From Streptomyces sp. NBC_01788 (GTDB lineage Bacteria; Actinomycetota; Actinomycetes; Streptomycetales; Streptomycetaceae): DNA of 64,000 bases. The notes under the pieces are model-generated. The model searched no databases. It was not told the DNA's origin and worked only from the letters and a program-made list of their open reading frames with translations. Position numbers and translations under genes: made by a program. Numbering within the stretch: the stretch's first letter is position 1; each line of letters opens with the position of its first letter. Below, in pieces: positions 1-8,165 of this stretch. The DNA lies in contig NZ_CP109090.1 of NCBI RefSeq assembly GCF_035917575.1, positions 2,852,001-2,916,000 on the forward strand, in the 5' to 3' direction.

Positions 1-372
1 CAGCCGACCGCCCAGGATGCGCCCGTCGGCGCCGTAGCGCCGGACCACACGGTGGGCGTTGCTGAACGGACGGCCCTCGCCGGCCGGCCCCGCGCACTCC
101 CGCGCGTGGATGAAGACCGGCCCCTGCTCGTCGTACGCGCCCGGGGCGGCGCCCGTCTCCGCCGCCCAGCGCCGCAGCGGGGCGTAGGAGACCAGCGCGA
201 TCCGCTCCCCCGGCTCGCTCCTGCGCAGGCAGCAGCGCAGGGGCGCGCCGCCCTCCTCGTCGGTGTACGGGGCCGCCGGGCGTCCGGCGTCGTCCCGCTC
301 CCGCAGCCGCGCCAGCACCGCCGGGGCGATGGCACGTGCGCTGTATCCCGTCGTTCCACTCACTGTCGTCAT
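1..372 (-). CDS. DUF1203 family protein (3' end outside window)
   Basis: The N-terminal 124 codons of a minus-strand gene whose 3' part lies beyond position 1. It begins at an ATG (MTTVSGTTGYSARAIAP). The visible protein has the features I associate with DUF1203: an opening 'I.P.VLARLRERDDAGRP', a Cys-Cys pair in 'PLRCCLRRSEPGERIALVSY', and 'GPVFIHARECAGP'. The family is small and cytoplasmic, and no activity is known to me. It is divergent from pepN, so the 112 bases between the two starts must hold both promoters. There is no signal peptide or membrane segment. Family assignment is by eye. Confidence 0.75.
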   Translation of the reverse strand, partial: MTTVSGTTGYSARAIAPAVLARLRERDDAGRPAAPYTDEEGGAPLRCCLRRSEPGERIALVSYAPLRRWAAETGAAPGAYDEQGPVFIHARECAGPAGEGRPFSNAHRVVRRYGADGRILGGRL

Positions 373-484
373 GCCCCCAGACTCGCGCTCCACCGCCCCG
401 GTCACCGGCGGGTTCCGGTCGTCGCCTTCCGCCCGGGTCACGTGGAAAGATGGCGCAATCCACACATCACGAGGAGATGACCGC

Positions 485-3130
485 GTGCCTGGCACAAACC
501 TGACTCGCGAAGAGGCGCAGCAGCGGGCGAAGCTGCTCACCGTTGACTCGTACGAGATCGATCTCGACCTCTCCGGCGCGCAGGGTGGGGATCCCACCCG
601 CTCGAACGAAGCTGAGAGTGGGGGAGGCACCTACAGGTCCGTGACCACGGTGCGCTTCGACGTCGCCGAGGAAGGCGCCGCCTCCTTCATCGACCTGGTG
701 GCCCCGGCCGTCCACGAGGTGACCATCAACGGCGACTCCCTGGACCCCGCCGAGGTCTTCGCGGACTCCCGGATCGCCCTGCCGGGCCTGCTCGCGGGCC
801 GCAACATCCTGCGGGTCGTCGCGGACTGCGCGTACACCAACACCGGTGAGGGTCTGCACCGTTTCGTCGACCCGGTCGACGACCAGGCCTACCTCTACAC
901 CCAGTTCGAGGTACCGGACGCCCGACGGGTCTTCGCCTCCTTCGAGCAGCCGGACCTGAAGGCCACCTTCCAGTTCACCGTGAAGGCGCCCGAGGGCTGG
1001 ACGGTGGTGTCCAACTCGCCGACGCCCGAGCCGCAGGAAGACGTCTGGGTGTTCGAGCCGACGCCGCGCATCTCGACGTACATCACCGCGCTGATCGCCG
1101 GCCCATACCACAGCGTCCACAGCGTGTACGAGAAGGACGGCCAGTCGGTCCCGCTCGGCATCTACTGCCGGCCCTCCCTCGCCGAGTTCCTCGACGCGGA
1201 CGCGATCTTCGAGGTCACCCGGCAGGGCTTCGACTGGTTCCAGGAGAAGTTCGACTACGCCTACCCGTTCGAGAAGTACGACCAGCTCTTCGTGCCGGAG
1301 TTCAACGCGGGCGCGATGGAGAACGCGGGCGCGGTCACCATTCGCGACCAGTACGTCTTCCGGTCCAAGGTGACCGACGCGGCGTACGAGATGCGCGCCG
1401 AGACCATCCTGCACGAGCTGGCCCACATGTGGTTCGGCGACCTGGTCACCATGGAGTGGTGGAACGACCTGTGGCTGAACGAGTCGTTCGCCACGTACAC
1501 CTCCATCGCCTGCCAGGCGTACGCCCCCGGCTCGCGCTGGCCGCACTCGTGGACCACGTTCGCCAACTCCATGAAGACCTGGGCGTACCGGCAGGACCAG
1601 CTGCCGTCCACCCACCCGATCATGGCGGACATCCGTGACCTGGACGACGTCCTCGTCAACTTCGACGGCATCACCTACGCCAAGGGCGCGAGCGTCCTCA
1701 AGCAGCTCGTCGCCTACGTCGGCATGGACGAGTTCTTCCGGGGCGTGCAGGCGTACTTCAAGCGGCACGCCTACGGCAACACGCGCCTGTCCGACCTGCT
1801 CGGCGCGCTGGAGGAGACCTCCGGGCGCGATCTGAAGACCTGGTCGAAGAAGTGGCTGGAGACGGCCGGCATCAACATCCTGCGTCCGGAGATCGAGACG
1901 GACGAGGCGGGGGTCATCACCTCCTTCGCCGTCCGCCAGGAGGCCCCCGCCCTGCCGGCCGGCGCCAAGGGCGCTGTATCCGATGATGCGGCTCCGCCGC
2001 GTGGGACCCTGCGCCCGCACCGGATCGCGATCGGCCTGTACGACCTCGACGAGGCGAGCGGCAAGCTGGTGCGCGCCGCGGACGGCCGGATCGAGCTGGA
2101 TGTGGACGGCGCGCTGACCGCCGTGCCGCAGCTGGCAGGCCGGCGCCGCCCGGCGGTGATCCTGCTCAACGACGACGACCTGTCGTACGCCAAGGTCCGC
2201 CTGGACGAGGGATCGCTGGCCGTCGTCACCGAGCACCTGGGCGACTTCGAGTCCTCGCTGCCGCGGGCCCTGTGCTGGGCGTCGGCCTGGGACATGACCC
2301 GGGACGGGGAGCTGGCGACCCGCGACTACCTGTCCCTGGTGCTGTCCGGGATCGGCAAGGAGTCCGACATCGGTGTGGTGCAGTCGCTGCACCGCCAGGT
2401 GAAGCTGGCCGTCGACCTGTACGCCGACCCGGCCACCCGCGAGGCCCTGCTCACCCGCTGGACGGACGCCACGCTGGCGCACCTGCGGGCGGCGGACGCG
2501 GGCAGCGACCACCAGCTCGCGTGGGCGCGCGCCTTCGCGGCGACCGCGCGTACGCCGGAGCAGCTCGACCTGCTCGAGTCGCTGCTGGACGGCTCGCAGA
2601 CCATCGAGGGCCTGGTCGTGGACACGGAGTTGCGCTGGGCGTTCGTGGAGCGGCTGGCGGCCGTCGGCCGGTTCGACGAGGCGGAGATCGCGGGCGAGTA
2701 CGAGCGCGACAGGACGGCGGCCGGTGAGCGGCACGCGGCCACCGCCCGCGCCGCCCGCCCGACCGAGGAGGCCAAGGCCGAGGCCTGGGCGTCGGTCGTC
2801 GAGTCCGACAAGCTCCCGAACGCCGTCCAGGAGGCGGTCATCGGGGGCTTCGTGCAGACCGACCAGCGCGAGCTGCTCGCGCCGTACACCGACCGGTACT
2901 TCGAGATGGTCAAGGACGTCTGGGACGCCCGTTCCCACGAGATGGCCCAGCAGATCGCGGTCGGCCTCTACCCGTCGATCCAGGTGTCCGAGGACACCCT
3001 GCGCAAGACCGACGAGTGGCTGGCCTCGGCCGAGCCGAACGCGGCGCTGCGCCGGCTGGTCTCGGAGTCACGGGCGGGCGTCGAGCGCGCCCTGAAGGCC
3101 CAGGCGGCGGACACGGCGGCCCAGCCGTAA
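485..3130 (+). CDS. pepN: Aminopeptidase N (M1 zinc metallopeptidase)
   Basis: A cytosolic M1 aminopeptidase that removes N-terminal residues from peptides, 881 residues, the usual actinobacterial length. The GTG start is preceded by GAGGAG at about 471-476. The exopeptidase motif GAMEN is at about residue 276. The zinc site HELAH is at 310-314, with the third ligand Glu in NESFA near 333. The C-terminal third is the helical ERAP1-like domain. Two stretches look foreign: about 15 residues (GDPTRSNEAESGGG) encoded by a palindromic repeat at 583-626, and about 11 residues (AVSDDAAPPRG) encoded at 1969-2006. Both keep the frame and sit outside the catalytic motifs, so the enzyme is probably active. 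A MITE and then a strong terminator follow the stop codon. Confidence 0.95.
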   Translation: MPGTNLTREEAQQRAKLLTVDSYEIDLDLSGAQGGDPTRSNEAESGGGTYRSVTTVRFDVAEEGAASFIDLVAPAVHEVTINGDSLDPAEVFADSRIALPGLLAGRNILRVVADCAYTNTGEGLHRFVDPVDDQAYLYTQFEVPDARRVFASFEQPDLKATFQFTVKAPEGWTVVSNSPTPEPQEDVWVFEPTPRISTYITALIAGPYHSVHSVYEKDGQSVPLGIYCRPSLAEFLDADAIFEVTRQGFDWFQEKFDYAYPFEKYDQLFVPEFNAGAMENAGAVTIRDQYVFRSKVTDAAYEMRAETILHELAHMWFGDLVTMEWWNDLWLNESFATYTSIACQAYAPGSRWPHSWTTFANSMKTWAYRQDQLPSTHPIMADIRDLDDVLVNFDGITYAKGASVLKQLVAYVGMDEFFRGVQAYFKRHAYGNTRLSDLLGALEETSGRDLKTWSKKWLETAGINILRPEIETDEAGVITSFAVRQEAPALPAGAKGAVSDDAAPPRGTLRPHRIAIGLYDLDEASGKLVRAADGRIELDVDGALTAVPQLAGRRRPAVILLNDDDLSYAKVRLDEGSLAVVTEHLGDFESSLPRALCWASAWDMTRDGELATRDYLSLVLSGIGKESDIGVVQSLHRQVKLAVDLYADPATREALLTRWTDATLAHLRAADAGSDHQLAWARAFAATARTPEQLDLLESLLDGSQTIEGLVVDTELRWAFVERLAAVGRFDEAEIAGEYERDRTAAGERHAATARAARPTEEAKAEAWASVVESDKLPNAVQEAVIGGFVQTDQRELLAPYTDRYFEMVKDVWDARSHEMAQQIAVGLYPSIQVSEDTLRKTDEWLASAEPNAALRRLVSESRAGVERALKAQAADTAAQP
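583..626. repeat. Palindromic repeat, copy a, in frame inside pepN
   Basis: Two inverted repeats adjoin: GGGTGGG-GAT-CCCACCC (583-599) and a larger one containing CTCGAACGAAGCTGAG and ending in a G-run. The same layout (G5-T-C5, then a CTCG..GAAGC..GAG core, then G5AG) recurs at 3261-3293 and 62869-62911. Here it is translated within pepN, adding roughly 15 residues before the conserved 'TYRSVTTVRF' segment. As I recall, related M1 enzymes lack this segment. Confidence 0.75.
1969..2006. repeat. Second repeat-like insertion inside pepN
   Basis: This stretch, GGGCGCTGTATCCGATG followed by the hairpin GCGGC-TCC-GCCGC (1988-2000), resembles part of a dispersed Streptomyces repeat that I remember from intergenic regions. 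It adds about eleven residues, rich in Ala, Asp and Pro, between the catalytic and C-terminal domains of pepN without a frameshift. There is no second copy in this window, so the assignment rests on memory and on its odd composition. Confidence 0.45.
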
Positions 3131-3147
3131 CACGGCCCGTACGACGA

Positions 3148-3341
3148 CTAGGGTCTTTCGTTTGGATCAGGCCGGATCAGGGAGCGGGGTCTGGTGCCGT
3201 GCCTCGCAAGGCGGAGGAGGGCGGCAGGGCGGAGCCCTGCCAACCGACGACAACGCGGCTGGGGGTGCCCCCTGCTCGAAGAGCTTGGGGGAGCGGTGCC
3301 AGGGCCCGCGAGCCCGGCCTGATCCAAACGAGAGGCCCTAG
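3148..3341. mobile_element. MITE-like element with 28-bp terminal inverted repeats
   Basis: The 194-bp segment is bounded by inverted repeats at 3148-3175 and 3314-3341 that match at 26 of 28 positions. The shared core is CGTTTGGATCAGGCCGG. Both ends carry CTAG, consistent with insertion at a TA or CTAG target as for IS630/mariner-type elements (inference). It encodes nothing. Inside are a hairpin GGCAGGGC-gga-GCCCTGCC (3223-3241) and one copy of the palindromic repeat (3261-3293). It lies between the pepN stop codon and the pepN terminator. Confidence 0.8.
3261..3293. repeat. Palindromic repeat, copy b, intergenic
   Basis: A short form of the same repeat that is inserted in pepN and in the ABC ATPase gene. 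The hairpin is CCCCC-t-GCTC-GAA-GAGC-tt-GGGGG at 3268-3291, preceded by GGGGGTG. It lies within the MITE-like element. The ten-base middle part seen in the other two copies is shortened to a GAA loop. Confidence 0.75.
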
Positions 3342-3369
3342 GGGCGCCCGGTGCTCGACCGGGCGCCCC
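3341..3369. terminator. Bidirectional terminator hairpin
   Basis: An 11-bp perfect stem, GGGGCGCCCGG / CCGGGCGCCCC, with loop TGCTCGA, followed by TTT. It lies between the converging pepN (+) and the DMT exporter gene (-). It abuts the right end of the MITE, so pepN transcripts pass through the MITE before stopping. Confidence 0.85.
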
Positions 3370-3399
3370 TTTCCCTTCCGCTCTGCGCCCTCCGTCCCG

Positions 3400-4365
3400 T
3401 CACTCCTGGCGGACGCATGCCTCCCGCACCGGACCGGCGAGCCGTACCTGACGGGTCCTGCGCGGCGACGGTGGAGCGGCCCCCGCATCAACGCGTCCGG
3501 AACCGAGCTGTCCCGCCACCGTCGCGCCGAACGCCAGTGCCATGCCGGCCAGTTGGACCGGGGTGAGCGCCTGTCCGAGGGCGGCCCAGCCGACCACGGC
3601 GGCGGTGAGCGGCGACAGCGGGCCGAGGAAGGTGACCCGGGTGGCGGAGAGCCGGCCGATGCCGCGGAACCAGAGCCAGTAGGCGAGCGCCGTGTTGGCC
3701 AGGGCGAGGTAGGCGTAGCCGCCGAGGGCGCGGGCGTCCAGCGCGGGCGGAGGCCCCTCGGCCAGCAGGGCGAGGGGTGCGATCAGCAGGCCGCCCGCGG
3801 TGAGCTGCCAGCCGGTCAGCGCGAGCGGACCGACACCGGCCGGGCGGCCCCATCTCTTGGCCAGCACGGTGCCGGTGGACATCGAGGCGGTGGAGGCGAG
3901 GGCGGCGGCGACTCCCACGCCGTCCAGCGCGCCGGCCGCCCTCAGCACGACGAGGCTGACTCCGAACGCGGCCACGATCCCGGTGAGCAGCGCCCGCCCC
4001 GTCGGCCGCTGCCCCAGCAGCGGCGCGGAGAGTCCCACGACGAACAGCGGCCCGACCGAGCCGACGACCGCCGCCATTCCGCCCGGCAGCCGGTACGCGG
4101 ACAGGAACAGCAGCGGGAAGAAGGCGCCGATGTTCAGCGCGCCGAGGACCGCCGCCTTCCACCACCAGGCGCCCTTCGGCAGCACCCGGGCCATCGCCAG
4201 CAGCAGGAGCCCGGCGGGCAGCGCCCGGGCCAGCGCCGTGAAGAGGGGCCGCCCGGGCGGCAGGAACTCGGTGGTGACGGCGTAGGTGGTGCCCCAGGAC
4301 ACCGGGGCGAGGGCGGTGAGGGCGGCCAGGGACCAGGTGGCGGCGGGACGCCGGGAGTCAGCCAT
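3400..4365 (-). CDS. EamA/DMT superfamily exporter
   Basis: An inner-membrane permease of 321 residues with about ten hydrophobic segments arranged as two EamA repeats. The first begins near 'LAPVSWGTTYAVTTEFLPPG', and the second contains 'LTGWQLTAGGLLIAPLALL' and 'YLALANTALAYWLWFRGIGRL', the classic RhaT/YdcZ-like signature. Such proteins usually export metabolites, amino acids or drugs; the substrate cannot be told. The C-terminal 30 residues are a charged, proline-rich tail. It starts at an ATG 78 bases from the divergent MarR gene. The shared spacer carries direct repeats that look like an operator, so the exporter is probably a MarR target. Confidence 0.85.
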   Translation of the reverse strand: MADSRRPAATWSLAALTALAPVSWGTTYAVTTEFLPPGRPLFTALARALPAGLLLLAMARVLPKGAWWWKAAVLGALNIGAFFPLLFLSAYRLPGGMAAVVGSVGPLFVVGLSAPLLGQRPTGRALLTGIVAAFGVSLVVLRAAGALDGVGVAAALASTASMSTGTVLAKRWGRPAGVGPLALTGWQLTAGGLLIAPLALLAEGPPPALDARALGGYAYLALANTALAYWLWFRGIGRLSATRVTFLGPLSPLTAAVVGWAALGQALTPVQLAGMALAFGATVAGQLGSGRVDAGAAPPSPRRTRQVRLAGPVREACVRQE

Positions 4366-4371
4366 GCAATT

Positions 4372-4406
4372 AGCTTAGCTGCAAGCTACTTAGCGTCAAG
4401 CTACTT
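4372..4406. promoter_or_regulatory. Putative MarR operator between exporter and marR
   Basis: The spacer is AT-richer than its surroundings. It contains the perfect inverted repeat AGCTT-AGCTGC-AAGCT (4372-4387) and two direct copies of CAAGCTACTT (4382-4391 and 4397-4406) with a 15-base period. Overlapping repeats between a MarR gene and a divergent exporter gene are the usual arrangement for MarR autoregulation. Binding itself is inferred. Confidence 0.6.
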
Positions 4407-4443
4407 TCTTGCGGTCGACCGTAGGGCGGCGGATACTCGGTCC

Positions 4444-4971
4444 ATGACTGAACGCCCCCGACCGCGCGCGGACGCCGTCGACGCGATCATCGACCAGTGG
4501 GCGGCCGTACGGCCCGATCTCGACACCGCGGGGATGGAGGTCTTCGGGCGGATCTTCCGGCTCTCGCGGGCGATGGGAGACCGGATGGAGAAGGCGTACG
4601 CGCCGTTCGGGATCTCGCGGGGCGAGTTCGACGTGCTGGCCACGCTGCGCCGGGCCGGCGAGCCCTACACGCTCTCGCCCCGGCAGCTCTCGGCGACCCT
4701 CATGCTCACCACGGGCGGGATGACCGGGCGGCTGGACAAGCTGGAGGCCGCGGGGCTGCTGCGCCGCTCGCCGGATCCGCACGACCGCCGGGGGCTCAGG
4801 GTCACGCTGACCGACAAGGGGCTGCGGCTCATCGACGAGGCGGTGGGAGCGGGACTGGCCGCGCAGACGCAGGCGCTGTCCGGCCTGGACGCCGCTCGGA
4901 CGGGCGAGCTGGCCGGCCTGCTCAGGGAGCTGCTGGCGGAGGCGTCGGAGTCACCGGGGGCACCGGCGTAG
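4444..4971 (+). CDS. MarR family transcriptional regulator
   Basis: A 175-residue winged-helix regulator that probably binds as a dimer. The N-terminal dimerisation helices are followed by the DNA-binding region 'FGISRGEFDVLATLRRAG', the recognition helix around 'LMLTTGGMTGRLDKLEAAG' and the wing 'RRSPDPHDRRGLRVTLTDKG', which has the conserved D.R motif. MarR proteins generally repress a neighbouring exporter or oxidoreductase until a small phenolic ligand releases them. Here the divergent gene is a DMT exporter. The ATG 78 bases from the exporter start fits the conserved N-terminus best. Confidence 0.88.
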   Translation: MTERPRPRADAVDAIIDQWAAVRPDLDTAGMEVFGRIFRLSRAMGDRMEKAYAPFGISRGEFDVLATLRRAGEPYTLSPRQLSATLMLTTGGMTGRLDKLEAAGLLRRSPDPHDRRGLRVTLTDKGLRLIDEAVGAGLAAQTQALSGLDAARTGELAGLLRELLAEASESPGAPA

Positions 4972-5026
4972 GGCCCCTGCCCGGCGTTCTCGCGGCCGCC
5001 CGGAACTCCGGTCCCGCAACGCACCC

Positions 5027-5088
5027 AGGGCGCCCACCTCGCCCACGTACGGCGGCTGTGCGCGTACGTACGGCGAGGTCGGCGCCCT
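5027..5088. terminator. Long bidirectional terminator hairpin
   Basis: An interrupted stem of about 22 bp: AGGGCGCC pairs with GGCGCCCT, CCTCGCC with GGCGAGG, and ACGTACG with CGTACGT, leaving an 11-base loop. It lies between the converging marR gene (+) and the small membrane protein gene (-), and can serve both. Confidence 0.75.
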
Positions 5089-5133
5089 CGGAGGGATCGT
5101 GCTGCGGACGGACCGCGGTGGGAGAGGACCCCG

Positions 5134-5403
5134 TCAGGCCTTGGCCTTGACGTCCACGTCCCGGCTCACGCGCGGCTGCCGGTCCTTGGACTTGTCCAGG
5201 ACCATGACCAGGCCGGTGATGACCAGGAACAGCAGGAGCGGGAGACCGACGAACAGACCCAGCGTCTGGATGACGCTCAGGCCCTTGCCGGGGTCGTCGC
5301 CGTCGTCGCGCGTCAGCGCGAGCGCGGGAGACGACATGAGCAGCATCATCAGCGTCGTACCGGCGGCCAGAGCGCCGGCGCGCAGGGCGTTCTTCTTGTC
5401 CAC
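5134..5403 (-). CDS. Small membrane protein of unknown function
   Basis: An 89-residue protein from a GTG start (VDKKNALRAGAL). Residues 8-30 look like a signal peptide ending in 'SSPALA'. After a short acidic linker (RDDGDDPGKG) there is one strong transmembrane helix, 'TLGLFVGLPLLLFLVITGLV', then a basic cytoplasmic tail (DKSKDRQPRVSRDVDVKAKA). The predicted topology is a short extracytoplasmic N-terminus and a cytosolic tail. I do not recognise a family. It is downstream of malQ on the same strand with a gap of about 120 bases and may be in the same transcript. Confidence 0.7.
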   Translation of the reverse strand: MDKKNALRAGALAAGTTLMMLLMSSPALALTRDDGDDPGKGLSVIQTLGLFVGLPLLLFLVITGLVMVLDKSKDRQPRVSRDVDVKAKA

Positions 5404-5522
5404 GGTGCAAACGTAGCGAACCCCGGAACGGGTCGCGCGCCCGGGGTGCCGTATTCGCACCGGACAGCCGAGGAAAAAACCCCACGGGTCGCACCCGCGC
5501 GGGCCCCGGCGCTTCCCGGCGG

Positions 5523-7850
5523 TCAGCCCGTGTCGTCCGGCACGGTCCGTGCGTCCGTCCGCAGCACGTCCGTCAGGGCGCGCAGCCGGGGCGACGCGGC
5601 GAGTTCCTCCAGGGTGACCGGGCGGCCCTCGGCGTCGGCGACGGGCAGGCGCCAGTTCGGATACTGGTCCCAGGTGCCGGGCAGGTTCTGCGGACGACGG
5701 TCGCCGACCGTGTCCGGCAGCCACAGGCCGATCATGCGGGCCGGGGTGCGCAGCAGGAAGCGGTGGACCGCCTGGATCCCGGCCTCCTCCGCGGCCGCGC
5801 CGCCAGGGCCGTCCGTGCGCCGCAGCAGGCCCAGCTCCGTCAGCAGCGCCAGCCACTCGTCCGTGTCCGCGGCGGCCTCCGCGCGCTCCTCCTCCAGGGG
5901 GCGGGTGAGCAGGCCGAGGCGGTGGCGCAGGGCGACGTGCTCGCCGGTGAGGCGGGCCGCGGTGGACGGCAGGTCGTGGGTGGTGGCGGTGGCCAGGCAG
6001 TCCGCGCGCCAGCGTTCGGGGGGCAGCGGGCGGCCCGACCCCTCCCAGTCCCGTTCGAACCACAGCACCGAGGTGCCGAGCACCCCGCGCCGGTCCAGGG
6101 TCTCGCGCACCCCGGGCTCCACCGTCCCGAGGTCCTCGCCGATCACCACGGCCCCCGCCCGCGAGGCCTCGAGCACCAGTACGGCGAGCATGGCCTCGGC
6201 GTCGTAGCGGACGTACGTGCCCTCGGTGGGCGGCAGGCCCTGCGGGATCCACCACAGCCGGAACAGGCCCATGACGTGGTCGATGCGCAGGGCACCGGCG
6301 TAGCGGAACAGGGCGCGCAGCAGCCGGCGGAAGGGCGCGTAGCCGGAGGCGGCGAGCCGGTCGGGGCGCCAGGGCGGCAGGCCCCAGTCCTGGCCGCGTG
6401 CGTTGAAGGCGTCCGGCGGTGCGCCGACGGACATGCCGGCCGCGAAGTGGTCCCGCTGCGCCCAGGCGTCGGCCCCGCCGGGGTGCACGCCCACGGCGAG
6501 GTCGTGCACGATCCCGATCCCCATGCCCGCCTCGCGGGCGGTGCGCTGGGCGTCGGTGAGCTGGGCGTCGGTGAGCCAGGTGAGCCAGGAGTGGAAGTCG
6601 ACGCGGTCCCGCAGCGCGGCGCGGGCGCGGGCGGTCTCCGTCGAGCGCGGGTCGCGCAGCCCCTCGGGCCACCGGCTCCAGTCCGAGCCGTGCACCTCGG
6701 CGAGCGCGTACCAGGTGGCGTGGTCCTCCAGGGCCCGCCCCTGTTCGGCGAGGAAGTCGGCGTGGGCGGCGCGGCGGCCGGGCCCGAGCGGCACCCGCCG
6801 CACCAACTCCAGCGCCTCGCGCTTGAGCTCCCACACCGCGTCCCGGTCGATCAGCGCACCCTCGTCCAGTACGGCGGCGCGCAGCCGGCCGGCGCGCTCC
6901 AGCAGGGGCCGAAGCCGCTCGCGGTCCTCGGCGTACGCGAACTCCGGGACGTCCTCGACGCGCAGGTGCACCGGGTCGGGGAAGCGGCGCGAGGAGGGGC
7001 GGTAGGGGGACGGGTCGGCGGGCGGTCCGGGCACGGCCGCGTGCAGCGGGTTGACCTGCACGAACCCGGCTCCCAGCGTCCGTCCGGCCCAGCCGCTCAG
7101 CTCGGCCAGGTCACCGAGGTCGCCCATGCCCCAGGAGCGGTGGGAGAGGAGGGAGTAGAGCTGGACGAGCAGGCCGTACGAGCGTGCCGCCGGGGTGGGC
7201 AGCCGGGGCGGGGCGGCGATCAGGTGCGCCTGCCCGGTGCGGCCGTCGGGGGCGGTGGCGGACAGCCGGTGGACGCCGGGTGGCAGGGGGGCCACGGGGG
7301 CCGTCGGGTCCACGCGGTCGCCGGTCCGGTCCGCACCGTGCACCCATGTGCGGGTCTCGCCCTGCTCGGTCTCGACGTCCAGCCGGGTGCCGGGGGGCAG
7401 CCCGGCGAGGGCGGCCGACGGCAGCCCGGCGAGGGCGGCCGACGGCAGCCCGGCGAGGGCGGCCGACGGCAGCCCGGCGTCCGCGTCCGCCGCGGGGCCA
7501 CCGCCCGTGGGAGCGTCCGCCGTGGGGCCCAGCCAGTGCACCACCGTCGGTGGCAGCAGCCGTTCGTCCCGTTCCCGTTCGCGGGCGGTGAGCGCGGCGC
7601 GGGCGGCCGCCGGGGTGCTCGCGTCGACGTCCAGGGCGGCCAGGGCCGCGACGACCGCGGTGGCGGAGGCGGTGACCGTACGGCCCGTGGAGGGGCTGTA
7701 GGAGGTGGCGACGCCGTGCAGCGCGGCGAGCCGGGCCAACTCGTCACCGAGAGGCCCGGGAGGCTCGGAGGACCCGGCAGGCCCGGCAGGCCCGGCGGGT
7801 TCGGGAGACCCGGTGGATCCGGGAGGTTCGGCCGGCCGCGGTTGTGTCAT
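5523..7850 (-). CDS. malQ: 4-alpha-glucanotransferase (amylomaltase, GH77)
   Basis: Transfers alpha-1,4-glucan segments between maltooligosaccharides in cytosolic glycogen and maltose metabolism; 775 residues. The GH77 catalytic triad is visible: nucleophile Asp524 in RIDHVMG, acid/base Glu572 in GEDLG and Asp626 in TTHDLP. 'SYGLLVQLYSLLSHRSWGMGDLGDL' marks the start of the barrel (in two parts: SYGLLVQLYSLLS, HRSWGMGDLGDL). The N-terminal 230 residues form the extra domain of actinobacterial MalQ. That domain includes a threefold LPSAALAG repeat from a 24-base tandem array and a Pro/Gly/Ala-rich start. The gene begins directly after the stop codon of the small gene upstream, so the two are probably translationally coupled. 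Confidence 0.95.
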   Translation of the reverse strand: MTQPRPAEPPGSTGSPEPAGPAGPAGSSEPPGPLGDELARLAALHGVATSYSPSTGRTVTASATAVVAALAALDVDASTPAAARAALTARERERDERLLPPTVVHWLGPTADAPTGGGPAADADAGLPSAALAGLPSAALAGLPSAALAGLPPGTRLDVETEQGETRTWVHGADRTGDRVDPTAPVAPLPPGVHRLSATAPDGRTGQAHLIAAPPRLPTPAARSYGLLVQLYSLLSHRSWGMGDLGDLAELSGWAGRTLGAGFVQVNPLHAAVPGPPADPSPYRPSSRRFPDPVHLRVEDVPEFAYAEDRERLRPLLERAGRLRAAVLDEGALIDRDAVWELKREALELVRRVPLGPGRRAAHADFLAEQGRALEDHATWYALAEVHGSDWSRWPEGLRDPRSTETARARAALRDRVDFHSWLTWLTDAQLTDAQRTAREAGMGIGIVHDLAVGVHPGGADAWAQRDHFAAGMSVGAPPDAFNARGQDWGLPPWRPDRLAASGYAPFRRLLRALFRYAGALRIDHVMGLFRLWWIPQGLPPTEGTYVRYDAEAMLAVLVLEASRAGAVVIGEDLGTVEPGVRETLDRRGVLGTSVLWFERDWEGSGRPLPPERWRADCLATATTHDLPSTAARLTGEHVALRHRLGLLTRPLEEERAEAAADTDEWLALLTELGLLRRTDGPGGAAAEEAGIQAVHRFLLRTPARMIGLWLPDTVGDRRPQNLPGTWDQYPNWRLPVADAEGRPVTLEELAASPRLRALTDVLRTDARTVPDDTG
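7397..7480. repeat. 24-bp tandem repeat inside malQ
   Basis: Three exact copies of a 24-base unit (7397-7420, 7421-7444, 7445-7468), beginning GCAGCCCGGCGAGG, plus 11 bases of a fourth. They encode a repeated LPSAALAG in the N-terminal extra domain of MalQ. Exact identity points to recent slippage, and copy number probably varies between strains. Confidence 0.9.
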
Positions 7851-8165
7851 CTACAACTCCGCGCGGCAGGGGTCCTGTTCGGCCGACTCGGCGACCGACT
7901 CGCTGGTCAGGGGGGCGGTCTCGGCGAGCGGCGGCTCGCTGGTGAGCGGCTCGGCGTCGGGCAGCGGAGGCTCGCTGGTGAGCGGGACGTCGGCGTAGGC
8001 GCCCTCCGCGCTGAACACGCTCGGGCCGGATTCGGCGGGCAGCCGGGGCTCGGGCATCCGGCCGGCCGGGGTCGGCAGTCCGTCGTCGGGCAGCAGGTGG
8101 TCGGCGGGCGGCTCCGCCACGTGTTTGGACAGGGCCGAGAGCAGAAGGTGTGCCGGTGCGGCCAC
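7851..8165 (-). CDS. Small unknown protein upstream of malQ
   Basis: A 104-residue acidic protein starting at a GTG, with a strong ribosome binding site AAGGAGG at 8171-8177. It opens with 'APAHLLLSALSKHVAEPPADHLLPDDG', which could form one amphipathic helix. It ends in a low-complexity tail with PLTSE repeated three times. It has no signal peptide, membrane segment or family I recognise. Its stop codon abuts the malQ start, so the two are co-translated; any link to glucan metabolism is inference from that alone. Confidence 0.7.
   Translation of the reverse strand: MAAPAHLLLSALSKHVAEPPADHLLPDDGLPTPAGRMPEPRLPAESGPSVFSAEGAYADVPLTSEPPLPDAEPLTSEPPLAETAPLTSESVAESAEQDPCRAEL

Noticed and set aside
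467..2938. An 823-codon open frame antisense to pepN
   Set aside because: It mirrors the GC-rich third positions of pepN, gives an Arg/Gly/Val-rich low-complexity product and has no ribosome binding site or motif; pepN has a complete M1 signature.
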